A DNA stretch of 64,000 nt from Phytohabitans flavus (GTDB lineage: Bacteria; Actinomycetota; Actinomycetes; Mycobacteriales; Micromonosporaceae), in NCBI RefSeq assembly GCF_011764545.1, contig NZ_AP022870.1, positions 4,634,001-4,698,000 of the forward strand, in the 5' to 3' direction. Position 1 is the stretch's first letter. Each line of letters opens with the position of its first letter. The notes beneath the pieces were generated by a model. That model made no database searches. It saw nothing but the letters and a program-made list of their open reading frames with translations, and was not told the DNA's origin. The position numbers and the translations under genes were made by a program. This document shows positions 46,311 through 56,008 of the stretch, piece after piece.

Positions 46311-46927
46311 TTACCGGCGGAGCACGTACCAGCTGCCGGCCTCGCCCGGCCGTGCCCCGGGCTCGTCACCGAAGTACATCGGCCCGCGCACCCGCAGCGC
46401 GATCCCGATCAGGTACACGTCGCCGATCGCCGCCACGGCGTTGAAGATCAACGCCAGCAGCACCAGGATCGACAGCCCCACCGGCCCGAACGCGACCAAC
46501 GGCAGGCCGAGCACCGGCAGCACGACAAGCGGCGCGACGAGCACCGCGAGCATCGTCGACCGGGACAGGTACCACCCGGGCGCGTCGGCGTAGGCGTACC
46601 AGCCCCTGAAGCCGAACACCGGACGCGCCCGGGTGAACGCCCACAGCAGTACACCGTGCACGGCCTCGTGCACGACGACTGTCAACAGCGGCATGGCGAG
46701 CAGCCCGACGAGAAACGCCACGACCGGCACCATCGCGATGTCCGGCCCCAGCTCGAAGGACCAGCCCGCCGGGCGGACCAGCGCACCGAGCGTCCCCACG
46801 GCGCACAGCGACACGAGCCCCACGGCAGCGACAGCAGCATCAGCGTCGCCTGAAGCCGCCGATTGCCCTGCAAACGCACCGTCCCGCCCAGCTCGTACCC
46901 ATCCGGCAGAGATCGACTCGCGCGCAT
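46311..46927 (-). CDS. DUF3267-like membrane metalloprotease (one frame break)
   Basis: The N-terminus MRASRSLPDGYELGGTV and the main frame join when a base is added to the C-run at 46818-46821 (LLSLPWGLVSLCAVG), giving 205 aa. There are four hydrophobic segments and the zinc motif VVHEAVHGVLLW (HExxH variant HEAVH), as in DUF3267 zincins. It is likely an intramembrane-facing peptidase; the substrate is unknown. Confidence 0.7.
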
Positions 46928-46949
46928 GCCGGGACGGTACCGCAGAGCG

Positions 46950-47789
46950 TCAGTGCCCGAAGGCGTCGGAGTCGGCGCCGGCGGCGTCGCCCTGGTCGAG
47001 CGCGGTGATCGCGACCACCTCGTCGGCGGCCAGGCTGAAGTCGAAGATGTCGATGTTCTGCCGGATGCGGCCCGGGTCGCTGGACTTGGGGATCGTCGTC
47101 AGCCCCAGCTCCATGTGCCAGCGGAGCACGATCTGCGCCGGCGTCCGGCCGTAGCGCTCGGCCAGCTCGACCACGATCGGGGCGCGCAGCACGTCGTTGC
47201 TCGGGCCGCCGATCGGCGACCACGACTGGGTGACGATCCCGTGCTCGGCGTGGTACGCCCGGGCGGACTCGCGGGTCACGGTCGGGCTGAGCTGGATCTG
47301 GTTGAGGTCCGGTACGACGCCGGTCTCGGTGATGATCCGTTCCAGATGGGTGGGCTTGAAGTTCGACGTGCCGATCGCGCGCACCCGGCCGTCCTCCAGG
47401 AGCCGGTCCAGACCCTGCCAGGCCTGCACGTACAGGTCCTGGTCCGGGTTTGGCCAGTGGATGAGCAGCAGGTCGATGTAGTCCAGGCCGAGCCGGTCGG
47501 CGCTGCGCTCGCACGCCTCGGCGGCCGGCTCGACCCCGTGCCAGCGCCGGTTGAACTTGGTCGTGACGAACAGCTCCTCGCGCGGTACACCAGAAGCCTT
47601 GAGCCCGCGACCGACGCCGCGCTCGTTGCCGTAGTTTTCGGCGGTGTCCACGAGCCGGTAGCCCGTCTCGATCGCGGCGACCACGGCCGCCTCGGTGGCT
47701 GTGTCGTCCATCGGCGAGGTGCCCAGGCCAAGGCGCGGCAGCTCCGCACCGTGCCGCAGGGTGACTGTGGGAGCGGTAATCGGCGTCAC
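46950..47789 (-). CDS. Aldo/keto reductase
   Basis: Family signatures are all present: GYRLVDTAENYGNERGVG (catalytic Asp and Tyr), FVTTKFNRRW (Lys), IDLLLIHWPNPD (His) and VVAITALDQGD near the C-terminus. At 279 aa it is of the 2,5-diketo-D-gluconate reductase type. It reduces carbonyl compounds with NADPH. The GTG start is at 47789. Confidence 0.9.
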   Translation of the reverse strand: MTPITAPTVTLRHGAELPRLGLGTSPMDDTATEAAVVAAIETGYRLVDTAENYGNERGVGRGLKASGVPREELFVTTKFNRRWHGVEPAAEACERSADRLGLDYIDLLLIHWPNPDQDLYVQAWQGLDRLLEDGRVRAIGTSNFKPTHLERIITETGVVPDLNQIQLSPTVTRESARAYHAEHGIVTQSWSPIGGPSNDVLRAPIVVELAERYGRTPAQIVLRWHMELGLTTIPKSSDPGRIRQNIDIFDFSLAADEVVAITALDQGDAAGADSDAFGH

Positions 47790-47843
47790 GGCCCAAACCC
47801 TACCGACCTTGAGCGATCCGAGGATCGGGGGGCGGAATAAGGA

Positions 47844-47882
47844 GACCTGGGTGGGCGTGTACGGCGCACGCCCACCCAGGTC
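47844..47882 (-). terminator. Terminator of the 1415-aa secreted-protein gene
   Basis: A 16-bp perfect stem (47844-47859 with 47867-47882; ACCTGGGTGGGCGTG on the left) with a 7-nt loop, 22 bp beyond the stop at 47905. An AT-rich stretch lies between stop and stem. Confidence 0.8.
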
Positions 47883-47904
47883 CGTTTGTGGTGCTATTTA
47901 CCCA

Positions 47905-50900
47905 CTAGGAGGCGGGTGCGTACGAGCCGGTGACCACAGTGGTCTGGCCCGGGGTGAGGGTGACCGTCTGCGAAGGCGGAGTGGTCCGACCCGGGATCGG
48001 GCCGAAGCTCACCTGCACCTCGCCCGCCGGCAGGTACGTCCAGACGCCCCAGCCGTCGTAGGCCACGCCGTTGACGAAGATCTGCGCCGGGCCGGGCGCG
48101 TCGGTCGACACCTGGAGGGCGGCGGCCTGGGTGAACGCCACCTCCACGGTCGTCGTCAGCGCACCGGTCACGGTGACCGTCTTGCACTCCGGCGTGATGA
48201 AGCCCACCACGTCGGTGAAGCAGACCTTGTGCTGGCCAGGCGCGATCCGCATCCAGTCCAGGCTCCACGAGGCGCGCGGCTTGCCGTCCACCACGACCGT
48301 CGTGTTGACCGGGTTGGCGGTTTGCACGACGCGCAGCATGCCGGTCGGTCCGGTGTAGCCGGACGCGTCCGGGTTGGCGGTGTAGTTGCCGGTGATGCCG
48401 TAGGTGACGCCGGGCTCGAAGACCTGGGTCCGGCAGGCCGGCGGGTTGAAGCCGGCCACCGCGCTCCAGCAGATGACCCGCTGGCCAGGCTCGACCCGGG
48501 CGTTGACCGGGCCAGTGGTGCCGTCGTTGACCGGTACGCCGTCGACCGTGACGGTCACCGGCTTGTTGCCGATCAGGGTGTTGTTCCAGCGCACCTGGAT
48601 ACCGGAGTTCGGGCTCAGGGCCATGTCGAGCGTGACGCCGGCGGTCGCGCTGGTGGTCACGTTCTGGCAGGCCGGGGCGGTGTACCCGGTCGGCGCGAGC
48701 ACGCAGACCTTGTGCTTGCCGTCGGCCAGGGCCAGCCCGTCCAGGCCGCCGGTGTCCCGGGCCACGCCGTCGACGGTGACGGTCGCGCCGGAGTTGGCCG
48801 GCTGGACGTACACGTTGAGGTGCCCGGGTCGCGGGCCACCGGTCAGGGTGTACATCTTGCCGAACGAGCGGCCGCGGCCGTCCGCGTCACCCGAGTCGGT
48901 GAGCAGCTCGATCTGGGCACCGGCCACCATCGGGCTCGGCACCGACGGGATGGTCTCCCAGGTGCCGTACGTGTTCTCTTCGCCCAGCAGCTGGTCGAGG
49001 ACCGGCTTGCTGTTCGGCTTGCCGTTCCAGGTGAACAGGGCCCAGGTGGTGTTGCCGTTGCCCGGGCCGGCGGAGATGACGTAGTCGTCGTCCGCGTTCT
49101 TGCGGATCTCGCGGATCGACCGGCCACCCAGATCAAGGAAGATCGGGGCGCCGAACGTGGCCTGCGCGTCCTCACCGGTCGAGTACTTGTCGATGTTGGT
49201 CACCGGCACGATCAGCGCGTGCGGCTTGCCGTTCTTGACGAACGTCGGCGCGCGGAACCCGAGGTACAGCGTGGACGACGAGCCCGGTGCGAGCTCCACG
49301 CCCTCGATGTTGAACCCGTTCGGCGGGTTCGGGATGATGCCGGGCTTGGTGCCGGCGACGAAGCCGAGCGCGTCGGCGCCGAGGCCGTGACCGTTGGCGG
49401 CGTCCCACGCGAGCAGCTGGGGCTTCAGGTCCGTCGTGCCGCCGACCCGGGTGAACTGGACGTTCCCGCCGGTGCCGGTCATCTTGACGACGTCGAAGCG
49501 GGCCCGCTCGGGCTCCGAGCCGCCGCCCTTGTCGTTGCCGTGCGAGGCGAACAGGTAGATCAGGTCACCGACCTTGGCGATGCCCTCGTAGTCGTACTCG
49601 CTGCCGCCGATGCCGTCGACGCTGATCGTCCGGTACTGCGAGCCGGCGCCGGTCACGTCGGCCGGCTTCTGCCGCTTCCACAGCCGCAGCGAGTTCTCCT
49701 CGTCGGTGACACCGAGCAGGTACCCGTCGCCGACGTCCACGGCCGAGGAGATGTCGTCCACGCCGTAGTAGAAGAAGATCGACGTGTCGGCGAAGGCCGG
49801 GTTGGCCGAGTACGACGCGGTCGTCGTGGTCGTGTTCCCCTGCGGGTCGCTCACCTTGATCGTGAGCTGCGCGCTGCCCGAGGCGAGCGGCGCGAAGAAG
49901 AGCCGCCGGTACGCGCCGGTGCCGTCGACCGTGATGCCCGCGTCCGGCAGCACCGTCTGGTTCGACGAGGTCACCGTGAGCGTCAGCTGGGCGGCCGGGG
50001 TGTCCCGGTCGTTCAGCGAGACGCCGAGCGTGGGGTTACGCGGGTTGAGCGCGGTACCCACCACCTGGTTCGAGGTGGTCAGGATCGACGGCCGCGCGGT
50101 CGGCTGGCCGCTCGGAGCGGGCCAGCCACCGACCGGCGGGAACGCCACGCCGCGCAGCACCGTGCCCGGCGTCGCGGTGGCCATCGTGACCGGGGCCGCG
50201 ATCGCCGGCGCCTCGGTACGGCCGGCGGTGTCGACGAGCTTCACCAGCCGCGAGCCGTCGGACGCGGTGCCGTAGATCTCGACGCCGCCGAGCACCGGCT
50301 GCGCGGCGAGGTGCGCGAACGCAGTGCCGGCCGCGAACGTGCCGACGCTCTTCCAGGCACCGTCCACAAGCGCGTACTTGCCCAGCACGCCCTGGAGGGT
50401 GGAGAAGTAGACGACGTCCGGGCCGGCGACCTCGTCATCCGCGTCGAGCATTGCGAATTCCTGCACGGACGGGAGGTTCGACACCACGGACGTGCGGACC
50501 TCGGCAGCGGTCGGCAGCGCGGACGGGTACCGGTCGATGTTCGCGCTACCGCCGAACGGGTTGCCGCCCACGTAGAGCACACCGTCCACGATGGACAGCG
50601 AGGGCGCGCCGAAGCTGTCCACCTGGGTCGAGGCGGAAGCGCCGTGCGCCGCGTAGCGGAGGCTGTTGCCGCTCGCGCCGGACATCCAGTACGCGGAGCC
50701 GTCGGTGCTGATCACCTCGTACGGCGCGCCACTCACCGTCGCGTACGCGTCGGGGAGGACGGTGTTGGCGACCTGCGCCTGACCGTCGATCCGGGCGACC
50801 ACGGTGGGCGACGCGACCTTGGGCCCGACCGGGTTGCTGTTACCGGCGAGCGTCACGTACCGGCCGTCCGCCGAGCGGCGCAGGCCACCCGCGGTGGTGT

Positions 50901-52152
50901 TGCTGGACGGCAGCGTGAACGTGTCGCCGGGCAGCTGGATCTGGCCACGGTACGCGTTGTTGGCGGTCGCGTACCGCTGGATCGCGACCGAGGCCGACTG
51001 GGTGGAGTTGCTGGCGCCGTTGACCTCGACGACCGCGACCTCGTTCGACGGTGCGGGGGGAGCGAGCTTGGGGTTCCAGCCCTCGGGCGCGAAGTCCACG
51101 CCGCGGAAGACCTTGCCCGCGGCGGCGGTCTTGAGCACCTGCTCCTCGTACACGGGAACGGCCCCGGACGCCGCGGTGTCGGTCACCCGGACGAGCTGGT
51201 TGCCGGCGCGCACGATGAAGAGCTCGGCGTGGCCGTCGACGGCGCGCGCGGTGAACGAGTCGACGCGGCCGAGCTGGCGGGTGGTGCCCTGCCCGGTCCA
51301 GTTCGTGCCGTCGAAGCTCAGCTTCATGATGCCGTCGTCCGCGACGTACGCGGTGTCGATGCCGGGCACGTTCGGGTTGAGGTCGAGCAGGGTGAAGTCA
51401 CCCATGCCCGAGCCGAAGTACCCCGGGACGTTGTTGCCGAAGAACGCGGTGTACGGCGCCGGCGCGGCGGGGATGCCGTCACCGATCTTCGCGATGCCGT
51501 ACGGGCTGACCCACGTCGTCGCGACGTACAGGTTGCCGCCGAAGATCTTGGCGGTGCTGCCGCTGCGCATCAGCGAGTTGGTCCACGCGTCGGGGGTGTT
51601 GCCGCCGAACTGCACGCGGACGAGGGCGGAGTTGGTGCTGCCGTCCTTGCCCTCACCGCTGGCGAAGAGCGTCTGGCCGTCCGGGCTGACCACGGAGTTC
51701 GCGAACTCGCGCGAGAAGGAGCTGCCCAGCGTGGTGGTGGTGTCCACGCCGCCGCGCGCGTCGACTCGGGCCACCGAGTGGTTGTCGCTGGAGCTCCCGG
51801 TGCCCGGCTCCCGGTTCCAGCCGCCGATCGTGAGGTAGCGGCCGTCGGCCGAGCGGTTCAGATGTCCCGCGTTCGACTCGCTGATGTTCAGGGTGAGCGG
51901 GTTGTTCCTGGCCTGGGTCGTGGTCGGCAGCGGCACCGGGTTCTTGGTGCTCGGCGTGCCGTCGGTGCTGGCGGTGACCAGCGAGACCGCCCCGAACGTG
52001 GACGCCGAGTCGGCCTCCACGAGTACGAGGTCGGCCAGCGGGCCGGCGGCCGCGGCGGACTGCGGCGCCACGAAGATCGCCGTCGACAACGCGAGCGTGG
52101 TCGCCAGCGCGGCGACCACGGGTCTGGATCTCATCGAGAGATGCGAATGCAC
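47905..52152 (-). CDS. 1415-aa secreted multidomain protein with C-terminal Cys-pair repeats
   Basis: Signal peptide MRSRPVVAALATTLALSTAI. Two tandem ~350-residue units follow, each opening with RSADGRY (RSADGRYLTIGG, RSADGRYVTLAG) and ending FRGVDFAPEGW / LRGVAFPPVGGW. These look like a duplicated propeller. Residues ~790-1120 resemble DUF3616 (YDYEGIAKVGDLIYLFASHG, IEGVELAPGSSSTLYLGFR). The C-terminus holds four PEGA-like repeats of ~70 aa. Three have a Cys pair (VCVLAPTGYTAPAC, ICWSAVAGFNPPAC, VCFTDVVGFITPEC); the fourth has lost it. It is probably a cell-surface protein. GTG 52152 is used; ATG 52134 is an alternative. Confidence 0.75.
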   Translation of the reverse strand: MHSHLSMRSRPVVAALATTLALSTAIFVAPQSAAAAGPLADLVLVEADSASTFGAVSLVTASTDGTPSTKNPVPLPTTTQARNNPLTLNISESNAGHLNRSADGRYLTIGGWNREPGTGSSSDNHSVARVDARGGVDTTTTLGSSFSREFANSVVSPDGQTLFASGEGKDGSTNSALVRVQFGGNTPDAWTNSLMRSGSTAKIFGGNLYVATTWVSPYGIAKIGDGIPAAPAPYTAFFGNNVPGYFGSGMGDFTLLDLNPNVPGIDTAYVADDGIMKLSFDGTNWTGQGTTRQLGRVDSFTARAVDGHAELFIVRAGNQLVRVTDTAASGAVPVYEEQVLKTAAAGKVFRGVDFAPEGWNPKLAPPAPSNEVAVVEVNGASNSTQSASVAIQRYATANNAYRGQIQLPGDTFTLPSSNTTAGGLRRSADGRYVTLAGNSNPVGPKVASPTVVARIDGQAQVANTVLPDAYATVSGAPYEVISTDGSAYWMSGASGNSLRYAAHGASASTQVDSFGAPSLSIVDGVLYVGGNPFGGSANIDRYPSALPTAAEVRTSVVSNLPSVQEFAMLDADDEVAGPDVVYFSTLQGVLGKYALVDGAWKSVGTFAAGTAFAHLAAQPVLGGVEIYGTASDGSRLVKLVDTAGRTEAPAIAAPVTMATATPGTVLRGVAFPPVGGWPAPSGQPTARPSILTTSNQVVGTALNPRNPTLGVSLNDRDTPAAQLTLTVTSSNQTVLPDAGITVDGTGAYRRLFFAPLASGSAQLTIKVSDPQGNTTTTTASYSANPAFADTSIFFYYGVDDISSAVDVGDGYLLGVTDEENSLRLWKRQKPADVTGAGSQYRTISVDGIGGSEYDYEGIAKVGDLIYLFASHGNDKGGGSEPERARFDVVKMTGTGGNVQFTRVGGTTDLKPQLLAWDAANGHGLGADALGFVAGTKPGIIPNPPNGFNIEGVELAPGSSSTLYLGFRAPTFVKNGKPHALIVPVTNIDKYSTGEDAQATFGAPIFLDLGGRSIREIRKNADDDYVISAGPGNGNTTWALFTWNGKPNSKPVLDQLLGEENTYGTWETIPSVPSPMVAGAQIELLTDSGDADGRGRSFGKMYTLTGGPRPGHLNVYVQPANSGATVTVDGVARDTGGLDGLALADGKHKVCVLAPTGYTAPACQNVTTSATAGVTLDMALSPNSGIQVRWNNTLIGNKPVTVTVDGVPVNDGTTGPVNARVEPGQRVICWSAVAGFNPPACRTQVFEPGVTYGITGNYTANPDASGYTGPTGMLRVVQTANPVNTTVVVDGKPRASWSLDWMRIAPGQHKVCFTDVVGFITPECKTVTVTGALTTTVEVAFTQAAALQVSTDAPGPAQIFVNGVAYDGWGVWTYLPAGEVQVSFGPIPGRTTPPSQTVTLTPGQTTVVTGSYAPAS

Positions 52153-52395
52153 AAGGGCTCTCTTTTCCGGGAGGGGAGGTCGAGGCGGCCCGCATCGTCG
52201 CGAAGAGATACCGCCTGGTTCGCACGTTTTCAGCCAGCGGTTAACCCGCCTGACATGATCAGCGAACGACCGACGAACAGTCGGATCTTGGTTCTTCCGC
52301 CCGCCTTAACGACGAATGGCGGGCACGTGTGGGGTGTTGCCTGACTCACTTCGCTTGCCTGGCATCGATTTCAGCCGCTCTCCGCACATGTCCGC

Positions 52396-53696
52396 TCAGC
52401 GAACAGTGACCCGCACCGGAGCCAGAGCGAACACGCCGTCGCTGTGCGTGTAGCCGGCGCCCGCCCGCTCGTGCACCCAGTACGACAGCCGCAGCTCCCC
52501 CGGGCCGACCGCTGTGCTGGTTGCGCTCGCTTCGCTCGCTGAGCGCCCCGGGTGGCCGGCGCCATCCAGCCTCGTCGCTGCGCTCCTCGGACCGGATCCC
52601 GCCAGCCCCGGGGCGAGGCGGCAGGAGGCGCGCACCGTGGCCCGCCCGTGCGGCGGCAGCGACGTGTCCGTGGGCGTACAGGAGATCCGGGAGGCACGCC
52701 ACGGCTCGGCGGCGTCCGCGGGCGCCAGCACCGGAAGCAGGCGCGCGGTGACCCGCCGGGCGGAGAGGTTGACCACCGTGACCGCGAGGGTGCGCCGCGT
52801 CCCGCCCTCCCAGGTGGCCGGTGGGGAGCTCCCGGCGATCATCAAGTGGCCGGCGGGCAGGGCGGTGCGGGCCAGGCGCGTGTCGAGGTCGACCCGTACC
52901 GAGGCGGCGCCGGTGAGCTGGTCGAGCAGCACGCCCTTGTCGAGCTGTGTACCCGTACGCACCTCGACCGTGGGGCGGTACGCGCCCGGCCAGACCGCGA
53001 CGTTGTCGGCGATGGCGACCTCCGTGGTACCGCCGGCCGGCACGACGACCGTCCGGGACGGCGCCCAGCGCGTGGTCGAGGTGGGCCGGGCGCCGGCGGA
53101 GTCGGTGAGCCCGGTACCGACCGTCACGGTGCGCGGCACGGTGGTGGTGTTCCGCAGGCGCACGGTGCCGGTGACGGCCGCCGGGCTGCGGTGCCCGGTG
53201 GTGATCGCCGCGCTCGCGATCGCCACGTCCCGGGGTGCCCGCTCCCGCAGCTCGGCCGGGTCGGTGCCACGCAGGTCGAGCGGCCCGGACCAGCGGTCGG
53301 CCTCGGCCACGGCGCCGCGCACCCGCTCGTGCAGCCACACCGCGAGCTGGTACTCGCCGGGCGGCACGTCCAGCGGCTGGCGGATGGCGACCGGGTTGTC
53401 CCCTCGCTGGGCGGCCGGGCGCTGCCGGAGATCGTCTCGGAGACGTACGCGGCGCGGCGCTCCCCGGCCGGGACCAGCTCGAACCACACGTAGTACCGCT
53501 GCGCCCGCGCGCCGGCCGGGGTGACCGACGTCTGCACGGTCAGCGTCGAGCCGCTGACCGTGGCGGTCACCGCGCCGAGGCGCAGGCCGGGTGCGGGGGC
53601 GTGGCCAGAGACGGCGGCGCCGATCGCGAGCGACGCGACGAGTGATACCGCGAGCAGCCAGAGGGCACCAACCCCGGGTGCTTGTCGCGGTGCCAC
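52396..53696 (-). CDS. Exported beta-rich surface protein (one frame break)
   Basis: The N-terminal frame has a signal peptide (WLLAVSLVASLAIGAAVSG) and AQRYYVWFELVPAGERRAAY. The second frame continues with EYQLAVWLHERVRGAVAEAD and two Ig-like modules, each containing VTGTVRLRNTTTVPRTVTV-type strands, to a C-terminal LRLSYWVHERAG. A base added to the C-run at 53400-53403 joins them (SARPPSEGDNPVAIR), giving 433 aa. The start is 2 bp after the stop of 53699-54274, so the two form an operon. Confidence 0.65.
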
Positions 53697-53698
53697 GG

Positions 53699-54274
53699 TC
53701 AGCCGGCGCGGCGGCGGACGCGCGTCGCGGCGAGGGCCGCCCCGACCACGAGGAGCGCGGCCAGGGTCAGGATGATGCCGACGGTACCGCCGCCGAGGCC
53801 GCCCCCGTCGCCGCTCTGGTCCTGCGCGCCGGACGTGCCCGACTGGTCGGCGTTGCCGTCGAGCACGGTCAGCGCCGCGGTCAGCACGCGCGTGGCCCGG
53901 TCGGGATCGAGCCCCAGGGCACGCACCTCGACGTTGCCCCGTACCCCGTCGGGCACCGTGAACTCGGCGGCGACCACGCCCTTCCCGTCACTGCGTACGG
54001 TCGCCGCGGTCGCCTCGCCGACAAGGATGCGCACCTCGCCGTCGGCGACGTAGCCGCCTGCGTTCGCGGTGACCTGCCCGCCCGGGCCGACCGTCGAGGT
54101 GGAGAGGGTGAGCGTCCCCCGGCTGGCCGTGTACGGCGCGGCCGCCGCCGGCGCACCGGCGAACGCGATCGCCGCGAGCAGCGTCATCGCGAGGGTGGCA
54201 AGGCGGCGGAAGCCAGAGTCTGTCTGGCGGATCTCCGCGGGGCTGCGGCGGGTCCAGACGACGACCGACCGCAC
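53699..54274 (-). CDS. Exported protein with C-terminal membrane anchor
   Basis: A signal peptide (RRLATLAMTLLAAIAFAG, cleavage near APAAAA) is followed by a small beta-rich domain (GTLTLSTSTVGPGGQVTA), a Gly/Ser/Asp linker and a C-terminal TM helix (VGIILTLAALLVVGAALAA) with a basic RVRRRAG tail. There is no LPxTG. The start is uncertain: GTG 54274 gives 191 aa, while ATG 54433, with GAGG upstream, would add 53 residues of unusual composition. It probably displays its domain on the outer face of the membrane together with the downstream gene product. Confidence 0.6.
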   Translation of the reverse strand: MRSVVVWTRRSPAEIRQTDSGFRRLATLAMTLLAAIAFAGAPAAAAPYTASRGTLTLSTSTVGPGGQVTANAGGYVADGEVRILVGEATAATVRSDGKGVVAAEFTVPDGVRGNVEVRALGLDPDRATRVLTAALTVLDGNADQSGTSGAQDQSGDGGGLGGGTVGIILTLAALLVVGAALAATRVRRRAG

Positions 54275-54439
54275 CAGACGAAAGGCCACATACAACACCG
54301 GTATGCGACCTTCCGCCCGGCACGCCCGGACGCCGCCTGGACCTCGCCTCGCACCCACAAGATCCACCAGACAGACCCTAGTCATGGCAGCCGACCCTAG
54401 GCGCCCTAGATGATCTTCGGTTGAACCGCGCATGACACC

Positions 54440-56008
54440 TCAGGCCCCGCAACCAGCACCGGAACCGCCTTGGGCGGGCGGCGGTCCGGCCGCGGCGCGG
54501 ACGTCGATGACGATCGCACCGCCGTTCCGGAACACCACCGCGCAGGGATGCCCCTCGACGAACGCCGTCATCGCCTCCGGCTCGTACCGGTTGCTGTCCG
54601 TGGAGACGAGGAGCAGGTCGATCCCCGCGGCCTCCGCGGTAGTCACGGTCCTGTCGTCGGGGAACGGCGGCGCGAACACCTCGTTGGCGACGCGGGCGCG
54701 CTCCAGCTCGTCGGCGTAGCTCAGCCAGCGCAGCGGGGACGCGTACCAGGTGGGCCGGCGCACGTACCCCTCCACCCACCAGCCCAGCGGCGCGTCGTCC
54801 ACAGTGGACACGCCGAGGCGGGTGCCGGGCGGGGTGTCGCGCAGCCAGGTGAGGGCGGCGTACATGTCCGGCGAGACGATGCCGTAGTAGTCCCGCTGGG
54901 CCGGGAACAGGCGCAATCCGCTCCAGGTCTGGAGGGCGACCGCGGCGGCGAGCAACCCGGCCACGGCCACCCGCGCGGGGAGGACCTGGCGGCGCTCGCC
55001 GCTGGACCACAGCCCGAGCGCGAGCACCGTGGCGAACGGCAGGAAGTACAGGCCGCGCGTCTCCTTGGTGAGCGCGGTGGCCACGGCGACCGACCCGAGC
55101 GCGGCGACCGTGAGCCGCCAGGCGGGCTCCCGCCAGCGGTCGCGCAGCAGGAACGGGGTGGCGAGGCCGGCGACGAACGCGGTACGCCAGACGACCGGCT
55201 GGTCCCGGTAGGTGAACTCCAGTGACGCGAAGAGGTTGGCCCAGGTGACGGCGGCGGCGTCCGTGGCGCTCGGCCGGTTGCCGCCGACCGCGTCCAGCAG
55301 CGGCAGGTAGAGCGGTACCGCGAGCACGGCGGGCGCGGCGACCACCGCCAGGTACCGCAGCCGTCTGCGTATCCAGCGCAGGCGCTCGCCCCGGGGCACG
55401 GTGGCCAGGTGCAGCCCGGCGACGGCGGCGGCCGCGAAGGCGGCGTACCCGACCACGAAGTGGCTTGTGGCGAGCAGGCCGGCGGTGGCCGCGGCCGCGC
55501 CCAGCGCCGGTGCCCAGCGGTCGGTGCGCAGCGCGGTGTCGAGGAGTACGAGCAGGATCGGCACCAGCCCGGCGGCGATGAGCTGGGGGAAGCCACCCCA
55601 GGCGGCGGCCTCGCCGGTCGCGGCGGAGACGGACAGCAGTGCGGCGAGCCCGGCAGCCGCCCAGCGCAGGCCGAACCCGCGCAGGACGGCGTACGTGCCC
55701 ACGGCGAGCGCGAGCGAGCTGAGCGCGCCGAGCAGGCCGACCGCGACGACCGGGCCGGCCGCGCGGGTGAGCAAGCCCATGGCGAGCGGCGTGACCGGTG
55801 GGTACGCCAGGCCGGAGGCGCGTGTCGCGTGGTCGCCGAGGAGCGCGTTGCCGAACGCCAGCCAGTTACCGGAGTCGATGGTGGCTGGTGCCGCGCGATC
55901 GGTGAGCACCGCGTACCGCACGACGGCGACGGCGAGCAGGAACCCGGCGAACGCCAGATCCACGGCGGCGGGCCGGTACCGCCACGCCCGCCGGTGCCGG
56001 CCCGGCAC
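54440..56008 (-). CDS. Polytopic membrane protein, GT-C glycosyltransferase-like
   Basis: There are about 11 TM helices in 522 aa (LAFAGFLLAVAVVRYAVLT first) and a C-terminal extracellular domain. Acidic and aromatic residues in the first outer loop (TIDSGNWLAFGNALLGDH) and the topology recall GT-C polyprenyl-phosphate-sugar glycosyltransferases. The GTG start shares a base with the oxidoreductase stop (TAGTG). With the oxidoreductase and the GT4 enzyme it suggests assembly of a surface glycan. Confidence 0.65.
   Translation of the reverse strand: MPGRHRRAWRYRPAAVDLAFAGFLLAVAVVRYAVLTDRAAPATIDSGNWLAFGNALLGDHATRASGLAYPPVTPLAMGLLTRAAGPVVAVGLLGALSSLALAVGTYAVLRGFGLRWAAAGLAALLSVSAATGEAAAWGGFPQLIAAGLVPILLVLLDTALRTDRWAPALGAAAATAGLLATSHFVVGYAAFAAAAVAGLHLATVPRGERLRWIRRRLRYLAVVAAPAVLAVPLYLPLLDAVGGNRPSATDAAAVTWANLFASLEFTYRDQPVVWRTAFVAGLATPFLLRDRWREPAWRLTVAALGSVAVATALTKETRGLYFLPFATVLALGLWSSGERRQVLPARVAVAGLLAAAVALQTWSGLRLFPAQRDYYGIVSPDMYAALTWLRDTPPGTRLGVSTVDDAPLGWWVEGYVRRPTWYASPLRWLSYADELERARVANEVFAPPFPDDRTVTTAEAAGIDLLLVSTDSNRYEPEAMTAFVEGHPCAVVFRNGGAIVIDVRAAAGPPPAQGGSGAGCGA

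Noticed and set aside
47695..52344. 1549-codon open frame on the plus strand, opposite the large secreted protein
   Set aside because: It is Arg/Val/Asp/Gly-rich low-complexity translation with no domain, created by codon bias of the real gene on the other strand, which has a signal peptide and repeats.
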